Assembly: GCA_964586235.1 (NCBI GenBank)
Contig: CAZPIO010000022.1
Coordinates: 1-64,000 of the forward strand
Direction of reading: 5' to 3'
Source of the DNA: JAUCQB01 sp964586235
Lineage (GTDB): Bacteria; Planctomycetota; Phycisphaerae; UBA1845; PWPN01
DNA length: 64,000 nt
This document shows, in pieces, positions 44,687 through 51,733 of this stretch. Both the position numbers and the translations under genes were made by a program. Within the stretch, counting starts at the first letter, position 1. Each line of letters begins with the position of its first letter. The notes beneath the pieces were generated by a model. It was not told the DNA's origin. It worked only from the letters and a program-made list of their open reading frames with translations, and ran no database searches.

Positions 44687-45193
44687 CTACGAACCCTCTC
44701 CTCCGATCGTCTTCTGCATCCAGACCTCGTCAAAGCTGTGACCGAACTTGCGACCGATGTCTCGCAGGCGGCCGCATTCGACGAAACCGTGCCGGCGATG
44801 AAACGCCAGACTCTGCTCGTTCAGCGAGGAGATGCTCGCCAACAGTTGGTCGACGCCCATCTCCCTGGCCTGCTCGACGAACCGCTGCAGAATGACGGTG
44901 CCCAGACCCCGGCGGGTGTGCTCGGGCAGGATGAAGTAGCCGATCAGGGCGGTTCGCCGGAAGGTCGCGGCCGGGTGATACGGCCGCAGGAAGCCAAAAC
45001 CGACAACGCTGCCATCGCTGGCCTTAACCACCGCGGAAGGATAGTCCGCCAACACCCGCAGGATGCCGTCGAAGAAGTCGGGACCGGCAGGAGCGTCGAA
45101 ATAGGCCGCGAAACTGTTGGCAACGAAGTAGTTGAAGATCTTCGTGACCGCCGACCGGTGGGATCTCCTGATAGGTTCGATGCTGTAGCTCAT
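44687..45193 (-). CDS. GNAT acetyltransferase (phosphinothricin-acetyltransferase-like)
   Basis: The 168-residue protein has the GNAT acetyl-CoA site HTRRGLGTVILQRFVEQARE near residue 92, the preceding strand ALIGYFILPE, and LNEQSLAFHRRHGFVECGRL near 128, as in PAT/YncA-type N-acetyltransferases. SIEPIRRSHRSAVTKIFNYF is a standard GNAT opening. It probably acetylates an amine on a small molecule; the target is unknown. Start at 45193, with a CGGAGAAAG sequence upstream. Confidence 0.88.
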   Translation of the reverse strand: MSYSIEPIRRSHRSAVTKIFNYFVANSFAAYFDAPAGPDFFDGILRVLADYPSAVVKASDGSVVGFGFLRPYHPAATFRRTALIGYFILPEHTRRGLGTVILQRFVEQAREMGVDQLLASISSLNEQSLAFHRRHGFVECGRLRDIGRKFGHSFDEVWMQKTIGGEGS

Positions 45194-45413
45194 GCGGCTT
45201 TCTCCGAATCAGATGCGCTCAGTGTAGGGCATGTCCCGGGCAGCACAAACCTCCCTGCTCGCCCCTCTGTTCCCAGCCCCACGCCGAGGCCGCCGCCGGG
45301 CGCTTGATTCCGGGCACGTTGCCCGCTATATCCATGGGCGACTGGAAGGGCAAGTCAGTGCTACTGACGGCTCGCTCGCGGCGCGGGCCGGAAAAAGAAA
45401 GGAGATACTCGCG

Positions 45414-46598
45414 ATGGCAGGCACCTGCAACGTCGCCCTGATCGGCCAGGGTTTCATGGGCCGAACCCACAGCAACGCTTATCTCAAGGTAGGCAAGTTC
45501 TTCAATCTCCGGCTCAAGCCCGTCATGCACACGGTCTTTGGCATGAAGGAGGAAAAGCCTCAGGCCTTCGCCGAACGCTGGGGCTGGAAGAACTGGTCGG
45601 ACAACTGGAAAGAGGTCATCCACAACGAAGAGGTCGACTACGTCGACATCGTCACCCCGAACTACATGCACATGCCGCCGGCCATGGAAGCCCTTGAGGC
45701 CGGTAAGCCGGTCGCGTGTGAAAAGCCGATTGCCGGCACCCTGGCCGACGCCCGTGAAATGGTCGAGGCCGCCAGGAAGGCCAAGGTCGAAACGTTCGTC
45801 TGGTACAACTATCGCCGCTGCCCGGCCGTGGCCCTGGCTCACCAGTTGGTCAAGGAAGGCAAGATCGGGCGGATCTACCATGTCCGCTGCATCTACCTGC
45901 AGGAGTGGGGCGGCCCGGACACGCCGCTCCTGTGGCGATTCCAGAAGAAGCTCGCCGGCAGCGGGGCCCACGGCGACCTCAATGCTCACATCGTGGACAT
46001 GTCCCGCTTCATCACCGGCGACGAGATCGTCGAGATCAGCGGGGCGATTTCCGAAACCTTCATCAAGGAACGGACCATCGTGACGACCGGCTCCGCCGGC
46101 GGCATCTCGGGCGGGGCCAAGGGGGCCAAGAAGAAGGGCAAGGCCGACGTCGACGACGCCGTGCTGTTCCTGGCCCGGTTCAAGAAAGGTGCGGTGGCCA
46201 GCTACGAGGCCTCGCGCCTGGCGACCGGTTACGAGAACATGAACGGCATCGAGGTCCACGGCGAGAAGGGCGCCCTGCGGTTCCGGTTCGAGGATATGAA
46301 CTACCTTGACTACTGGGACAGCACCATCGAGCGCCGCCTCCAGGGCTGGAAACGGATCATGTGTACCTCGGGCGGCAACCATCCGTACGCGGCAGCGTGG
46401 TGGCCGGATGCCCACATCCTTGGCTACGAGCACGGCTTCATCAATCAGGCCGCCGATATCATGAGAGTCCTCGGCGGTGAAAAGCCCGAAGTGCCCATCC
46501 CCGACTTCGCGGATGCGTACGAGACTCAGCGGGTGCTCGAGGCCGCTCTGCTGTCGGCGGAGCACCGCTCCGCGATCAAGATGAGTGAGGTGAAGTAA
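45414..46598 (+). CDS. Gfo/Idh/MocA-family oxidoreductase
   Basis: ATG 45414 follows GAAAGGAG. The 394-residue protein has a Rossmann N-terminus (CNVALIGQGFMGRTHSNAYL, GxGxxG-like), the family signature EAGKPVACEKPIAGTLADAR near residue 97 and the catalytic-region GSGAHGDLNAHIVDMSRFIT near 182. The C-terminal part carries an NHPYAAAWWPDAHILGYEHG segment seen in sugar or inositol dehydrogenase relatives. It would oxidise a sugar or polyol with NAD(P). Its substrate is unknown. A strong terminator follows 48 bases after the stop. Confidence 0.93.
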   Translation: MAGTCNVALIGQGFMGRTHSNAYLKVGKFFNLRLKPVMHTVFGMKEEKPQAFAERWGWKNWSDNWKEVIHNEEVDYVDIVTPNYMHMPPAMEALEAGKPVACEKPIAGTLADAREMVEAARKAKVETFVWYNYRRCPAVALAHQLVKEGKIGRIYHVRCIYLQEWGGPDTPLLWRFQKKLAGSGAHGDLNAHIVDMSRFITGDEIVEISGAISETFIKERTIVTTGSAGGISGGAKGAKKKGKADVDDAVLFLARFKKGAVASYEASRLATGYENMNGIEVHGEKGALRFRFEDMNYLDYWDSTIERRLQGWKRIMCTSGGNHPYAAAWWPDAHILGYEHGFINQAADIMRVLGGEKPEVPIPDFADAYETQRVLEAALLSAEHRSAIKMSEVK

Positions 46599-46645
46599 TC
46601 TCAGGACCGACTTCTGACCGGCGCCACGGCCAAGTCGGCTTGAAA

Positions 46646-46683
46646 GGCGGCTCGCGTCCAATGACGTGAGCCGCCCCTTTTTT
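46646..46683 (+). terminator. Intrinsic terminator after the oxidoreductase
   Basis: Stem GGCGGCTC / GAGCCGCC with a 14-base loop, followed by CC and TTTTTT. It begins 48 bases past the stop codon. Confidence 0.8.
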
Positions 46684-46689
46684 GCGCGC

Positions 46690-46929
46690 CGCTTGCGGCC
46701 GATCTGCTCATTCGTGTCTCGTGATTCGGATTTCCTTCGTCTCGTCACGGTCGCCATGAGCCTGCCCGCCCAGGCGGGCGAACCAGGGCGGGGCTTCGTC
46801 ATTCGGCCTTCGTCATTCGGATTTCTTTCCTCTTCCATCGCCCGCCGTTTTGCAGCAGGGAGAGAGCTGCCCATTATCGGACCTGCTCCAGCTTTCCAGT
46901 CCGGGCCCGCAGTTGCCGATACATCATCC
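46690..46929. repeat. Intergenic repeat block
   Basis: It contains TCATTCG, GATTCGGATTTCCTTCG and TCATTCGGATTTCTTTC units, similar in composition to the block at 42590-42780, plus a GCCTGCCCGCC / GGCGGGC segment. It is not coding as far as can be seen. Confidence 0.45.
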
Positions 46930-47139
46930 ATGAGCATGATCGGTGACATCGCCGGCTTCTCGACCGCCATGAGCACGGCCAGGCTCCAGACCGCCATCGC
47001 CACCAAGGTCCTCAAGATGGCCGGTCAGCAGGAGGGCCAAGTGGCCTCCAAACTCCTCCAAGCCGCCATGGAGAACGCCGAGGCGATCCTCACCCAATTC
47101 GCCGGCGAAGTCGGCAACCATATCGACGAGACCGCCTGA
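46930..47139 (+). CDS. YjfB-like small helical protein
   Basis: A 69-residue protein, MSMIGDIAGFSTAMSTARLQ then TAIATKVLKMAGQQEGQVAS, which fits the YjfB family (about 60 residues; D-I-A...S-x-A...Q, then a run of small amphipathic helices). YjfB-like proteins are annotated as putative motility proteins in flagellated bacteria. No flagellar or chemotaxis genes are nearby. The Shine-Dalgarno is weak; a second ATG two codons later is an alternative start. Confidence 0.55.
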   Translation: MSMIGDIAGFSTAMSTARLQTAIATKVLKMAGQQEGQVASKLLQAAMENAEAILTQFAGEVGNHIDETA

Positions 47140-47451
47140 GGCGTTCCCAACTCCGCTTGATCCACAGGCGTCGCTTTCTTCGACCCGGCGGATTGCCTTC
47201 GCCTTGGATGCCGAGCCTCTCAACCGATCAGGCAAGTGAGCCATAAAAAGCCAGTTTGATGCTTCAGGGCATCCGGCGGATGCGATGATCGATCCACGCC
47301 CTGTCAGGCGGTCCGGTTATTCCTGCTATCAACCCGCCCGCTTATCGACGGCCAGACAGTAATCGTGCCGGGCAGAGCATTCAGGATTTCCAGTTGCAGT
47401 GATGGAATGCAGGCGGTAGGATGTGCGTAAAGCATCTGTCCGGAGGTTCCA
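47140..47451. other. Intergenic region
   Basis: About 310 bases without a recognisable gene. The final bases hold the GGAGG used by the Kelch-protein start. I see no RNA gene. Confidence 0.4.
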
Positions 47452-49587
47452 GTGCAGTCTCGATTCCAGCCATATGCCGTCCTGCTATGCGCAGCGGCCT
47501 TCTTCCTGCTCCACGACTCGGCTCTGGGGCAAAGCTGCTACGGCTGGCAGCGGGCGGCGATCAGCGGGACCGGAGGAAATGCCGCTTTTGACAGTGCTCG
47601 CGGGGTGACCGTCTACGTCGGAACAGACGGCGACACCTGGGAGTGGGATGGGAATTCATGGCATTGGGTCTCAGATGGCGGACCATCCCGCCGCCAGCAG
47701 ACTGCCATGGCCTATGATGCCCGCCGGGGTGTCACCGTCCTGTTCGGCGGCAACCCGCACAACCCTTCCGCGTACATCGGTGATACCTGGGAATGGGACG
47801 GCAGTCGCTGGGTCCAGCGGCTTGTCTCCGGCCCGTCGGCCCGCGCCCGGCATGCCATGGCATATGATCCGAGCCGCGAGGTGATTGTGCTGTTCGGTGG
47901 CCAGGAGACCCGGAGCAGCGGCACCAGTCTGGCCGACACCTGGGAGTGGGATGGAACCCAGTGGACCCAGCGGACGCTTGAAACCGCCCCCGGCCGTCGC
48001 GTCGACCACGCCATGTGCTACAACGGCATCAGCGGCGCGGTGCTCCTGACCTGCGGACGAATGACTCCCTCGAGCAGCTCAGACGGCGACTTGTATGGTG
48101 ACGCCTGGGAATACGATGGTACCACCTGGACACAACTCGCCGCCGCTCCCAGTCGGCGTTCGCTTCCCGCCATGTCTTATGACAGCGATCGACACCGCGT
48201 CGTCCTTGCCGGCGGGAGCTACAGCAACGATATCTGGATGAAGTATCAAACCTGGGAATACGACGGGGCAAGCTGGACCCGATTGACCAGCGATCAGGGC
48301 GGGTTCGAGTACACCGGCGCGATTGCGGTTTATGACACTCTCCGGCATCGCACTCTGGCCGTTGGGGTGAGAAGCTATCAAGAGTACGGATGCGCCGCCC
48401 TGGAATGGGATGGCACCAGTTGGGCATTTCGCGCCGGCAGCCCGTCGGGGCGCGTCTACTTCGGCATGGCCTACGACACCTGGCGGGAAGAAACCGTGAT
48501 GTTCGGCGGCGGGGCGTTGTACTCCGACTATCCCGACACCTGGACCTACTCCGCCGGGACATGGCTGCTGCACCGCGTCAGCCGGCCCAACGAGCTGGAC
48601 TACAGACTGCCCTTGGCTTTTGACACTGCACGGGCAATGGCGGTGCACTTCGGGGGAAGTACGTGCGGCCGCTGGTGCCTGCAGGACGTCTGGGAGTGGA
48701 ACGGAGCCGGATGGACGCGGCGGGACGCCGCTGACCCGGATATCACCGGTGGCTTTGCCCTGGCCTATGATCGCCGCCGCGGCAGGACCGTCCTTTTCGG
48801 CGGCAGGCACTATAACGACAGCAGCGAGTCCGACGAGACGTACGAATGGACCGGCCAGGCCTGGCTCAATAGGAGCGTCCCGGGCCCGAGTGCCCGTCTT
48901 TTCCCCGCCATGGCCTACGACACGGATCGAGAGGTCATGGTGCTGTTCGGAGGTTACACCTACGCCCATGGCTACTACGAGTATCTCGGGGATACCTGGG
49001 AGTATGATGGAACCGCCTGGACGAATCGCCCCGTCAGCGGCCCGGCGGGGCGATACTCTCACGCCATGGCCTACGATCCGGTTCGCAAGGTGGTCGTTAT
49101 GGCCGGCGGCTGGGGCGGGTCAGGCGACATGTGGGAGTGGGACGGGACCTCCTGGAGCCGATTGACTCCGAACCAGCCCGGCGGCTCCACCGATCCCGGA
49201 CTCGTATACGACGAAGCCCGCCAAAGGCTTGTCTACTTCTCCGGGAGTACGGGACGACTCTGGGAATTGGGCAGCCCCGACGAGGACTGCGATCACGTGG
49301 TTGATATGGTTGACGAGTGCCGCGGCACGATTCCCGGCGTGTCAGTCGACCGGAGCGGGTGCCCTCCGCCGGTGCCCGGAGACTTTGAACGCGATGGCGA
49401 CGTCGACGCCGACGATCTCGAAGCTTTCCAGGCTTGCGCCTCAGGACCTGGCATACCCCAGATGGACCCTGCTTGTGAAAAGGACCTGCTGGACGCGGAT
49501 GATGACGTCGACCAATCCGACTTCGGCATTCTCCAGCGATGTCTCAGCGGCCTGAACGTTCCAGCCGATCCGTCATGCGCGGAATAA
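47452..49587 (+). CDS. Secreted Kelch-repeat protein with dockerin-like C-terminus
   Basis: GTG 47452 follows CGGAGG. A signal peptide (PYAVLLCAAAFFLLHDSALG) precedes about ten Kelch-type repeats of the form AMAYDxxRxxxVLFGG...DTWEWDGxxWTQR, enough for one or two beta propellers. The end carries a cysteine-containing segment (CDHVVDMVDECRGTIPGV) and a dockerin-like Ca-binding block with FERDGDVDADDLEAFQ, ACASGPGIP and DADDDVDQSDFGILQRC. That block matches the one in the protein at 1112, so both may dock on the same type of partner. 711 residues, extracellular; function unknown. Confidence 0.85.
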   Translation: MQSRFQPYAVLLCAAAFFLLHDSALGQSCYGWQRAAISGTGGNAAFDSARGVTVYVGTDGDTWEWDGNSWHWVSDGGPSRRQQTAMAYDARRGVTVLFGGNPHNPSAYIGDTWEWDGSRWVQRLVSGPSARARHAMAYDPSREVIVLFGGQETRSSGTSLADTWEWDGTQWTQRTLETAPGRRVDHAMCYNGISGAVLLTCGRMTPSSSSDGDLYGDAWEYDGTTWTQLAAAPSRRSLPAMSYDSDRHRVVLAGGSYSNDIWMKYQTWEYDGASWTRLTSDQGGFEYTGAIAVYDTLRHRTLAVGVRSYQEYGCAALEWDGTSWAFRAGSPSGRVYFGMAYDTWREETVMFGGGALYSDYPDTWTYSAGTWLLHRVSRPNELDYRLPLAFDTARAMAVHFGGSTCGRWCLQDVWEWNGAGWTRRDAADPDITGGFALAYDRRRGRTVLFGGRHYNDSSESDETYEWTGQAWLNRSVPGPSARLFPAMAYDTDREVMVLFGGYTYAHGYYEYLGDTWEYDGTAWTNRPVSGPAGRYSHAMAYDPVRKVVVMAGGWGGSGDMWEWDGTSWSRLTPNQPGGSTDPGLVYDEARQRLVYFSGSTGRLWELGSPDEDCDHVVDMVDECRGTIPGVSVDRSGCPPPVPGDFERDGDVDADDLEAFQACASGPGIPQMDPACEKDLLDADDDVDQSDFGILQRCLSGLNVPADPSCAE

Positions 49588-49765
49588 TCGGCGCACCCTC
49601 TCCCCCCAGAGCAGGCCGAGTCGGACTGTGTGCTCAACGGGACGGATGCGGCCGATCGGCGGCCAGTCCAGACCGTTCGCGGCGAATCGTGAGCCCACGT
49701 TCACGAAGACCGCAAACCGCCCGTGGTCGACCCTGAACTCCGAAGCCCGAACCCCTCGATGCCGG

Positions 49766-51151
49766 TCAGATCTCCGGCAACGCGTCGTCCGGCGTGTTCT
49801 GGGGCATGCTCTGCCCGATGAAGTGCAGAAACTGGGTGCGCGTCAGGATCGGAATCGAGAGCGCCCGAGCTTCCTTGAACATGCTCTCAAAAGCCTGCCG
49901 GCGGAGAGTGAGCTCGGCGTTCCGCTCGGCAACGGCGGCCTCGTTCTCCATGCCGGGCACAACCGGCGTCGGCGGCGGAGGCGCCGAACCCAGAACCAGG
50001 AAGTCCGTGTCGCTGTCCACCCTGCTGACCACCCTGCCGCCCATCCGTTCAATCAGCCGGCCGACTTCCCTGCCGCCCACGTCAATCTTGCCGTCGAAGC
50101 CCAGATCAAAATCGCCCGCCACAGCGAACCGGTAGTGGCGCGACCGGTCATACACCGGGTTGGCGATGATATCGCCCGAGAGAATCGGCTCGCCGGGCTC
50201 GCGAGACGTGACCCGGCACTCGGCCGTGGTCTCAAATACGTTGGTCACCTCAAGCGTCGCCTTGCCCTTGCCGTCGGCCGGAATCCCCTGAACCGGCGAG
50301 TAAACCGAGAAGGTCATCCCCGGCTTGATCCGGTCGCGCCGGCCAAGGTCAATATACGTCACGTCCCCGTCAGGCACGATGCGAACGACGGTGCCGTCCT
50401 TGACCTGCAGCGCTGAACCGCCCTGCGCCGACGGCTTGAACTGGGCAAGCTGGTTGAGCAGTTCCTCGGTACGCTTTCTCTCAGCCTGGAGGGTTTTCTC
50501 GGCCTCGTCCCTGGCCTTCCGGGCCGCGTCAAGCTCCCGGGCCGCATCCTCACGCTCCTTGGTGCGGGCGGCCTGCAGCTCCGCCAGCCGGGCATTGGAG
50601 GTGTTTCGAGACTCCTCGCTCTGTTTGGTCAAATCCTGAAATTTGCCTGTCAACTCGCCAATCTGGGCCTCGAAAGCATCGGACTTCGCCTTGGTCTCCT
50701 TCAGCGTGGACTCCAGCTTGTCGTTCAGTTCCTTGTTCGTGGCCTGGAGCTCGCCCAATTCGCCGGCCGTCGTCTCGAACAGCTTGTAGAGATTCCCGAG
50801 CATGAGGGCCACGGGCTGGTTGGCCTTGATTCCGTTCTTCTGGGCCAGCTCGTTGCCCGCCACCTGGGTGCGGATCGGGTCGATGGCCGTCTTGACCTCC
50901 GCCAGCTCGCCCGCAGACTTGCCGATCACTTCCTGGGCCAGATCGCTGAACGCCTGCTTGGCCTCAGACGCCGCCTGCTGCTGTCGCCTGGCCTGGTCTG
51001 CGTCCCGCTCGGCTGCCATCTGCAGATCCGACCGCTGCGTGAACATGATGATGGTGAAGGTGATCGCCGCCACCGCCGTCACGGCGAAGCCGATTGCCGC
51101 CGCCTTCAATCCACCTGATCCGACTGGTCCTTGGGGCCTGGCCAATGCCAT
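49766..51151 (-). CDS. Membrane coiled-coil protein with BRCT-like C-terminus
   Basis: The start at 51151 (MALARPQGPVGSGGLKAAAI) gives a 461-residue protein with one membrane segment (AAIGFAVTAVAAITFTIIMF), about 200 residues of Ala/Glu/Lys-rich coiled coil, a beta domain (VVRIVPDGDVTYIDLGRRDR, GMTFSVYSPVQGIPADGKGK) and a region GFDGKIDVGGREVGRLIERM followed by GGRVVSRVDSDTDFLVLGS. The last resembles a BRCT fold (xxGKxDxxxxEVxxxIxxxGG...TDxLVxG). Most of the protein would be outside the cytoplasm, where a BRCT domain would be unusual. No neighbouring gene hints at its role. Confidence 0.7.
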   Translation of the reverse strand: MALARPQGPVGSGGLKAAAIGFAVTAVAAITFTIIMFTQRSDLQMAAERDADQARRQQQAASEAKQAFSDLAQEVIGKSAGELAEVKTAIDPIRTQVAGNELAQKNGIKANQPVALMLGNLYKLFETTAGELGELQATNKELNDKLESTLKETKAKSDAFEAQIGELTGKFQDLTKQSEESRNTSNARLAELQAARTKEREDAARELDAARKARDEAEKTLQAERKRTEELLNQLAQFKPSAQGGSALQVKDGTVVRIVPDGDVTYIDLGRRDRIKPGMTFSVYSPVQGIPADGKGKATLEVTNVFETTAECRVTSREPGEPILSGDIIANPVYDRSRHYRFAVAGDFDLGFDGKIDVGGREVGRLIERMGGRVVSRVDSDTDFLVLGSAPPPPTPVVPGMENEAAVAERNAELTLRRQAFESMFKEARALSIPILTRTQFLHFIGQSMPQNTPDDALPEI

Positions 51152-51733
51152 GATTCCATGCTCCGTTTCAACCGCAGGCACCCGACGTCGCGGGATTCAC
51201 GCCGTCCGGTCGGGCGCGGACAAGCTGCGAGGTTCGCCAGTCTCTAACTTTGGCACTGTGACCCGAGGGTGTCGGTCCGGCCGGTCTGCATCGCGGCATG
51301 TCCACTTTCTGAGGGAGGGAACCACCTTCGGTATCAGTGCCGGCAGGACGGCGGCCAACCGGACCGCCGACCGGCCACCTGCTGGGGCGGGCAGCCGATT
51401 TCGCATTCTCGTTTCCGGCCATGGGGATGTCAACCAAGCGTCCGTGGGGTCCTCGGCCGGGGGGTTCATCCCAAAAAGGGTGGCATGGCCAAGCCCCGGC
51501 TTACCGGGGCGCCGCCATGTCTTCCGACAGAGCGGTCGCTTGGGTACCACTGGCAGCCTGCCTGCCAGTGCCTTCCACACCAGGCCCCAGTAGGAGCGGT
51601 CTCTGACCGCGACGCAGACCGCCAGCAGCTCCAGGCCCCGATCCCCGGTCCCCAGAGCCCCCGTCAACCGGGGTTGACACCCCCGGCCGGCCGGTCCTAC
51701 AGTGCGAATCGAACCCACCGATACGGGCAAAGC
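51152..51733. other. 580-base intergenic region with hairpins, ahead of polA
   Basis: No gene is recognised. It holds a GCCCCGG / CCGGGGC hairpin (about 51493-51511), a CACTGGCAG / CTGCCAGTG hairpin (about 51548-51570) and REP-like copy 2 at 51590-51613 (GTAGGAG, stem CGGTC / GACCG, CGAC). Confidence 0.5.
51590..51613. repeat. REP-like hairpin, copy 2
   Basis: GTAGGAG, stem CGGTC / GACCG around TCT, then CGAC. The stem differs from copy 1 (28976) at one paired position on each side, keeping the pairing. It lies upstream of polA. Confidence 0.6.
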
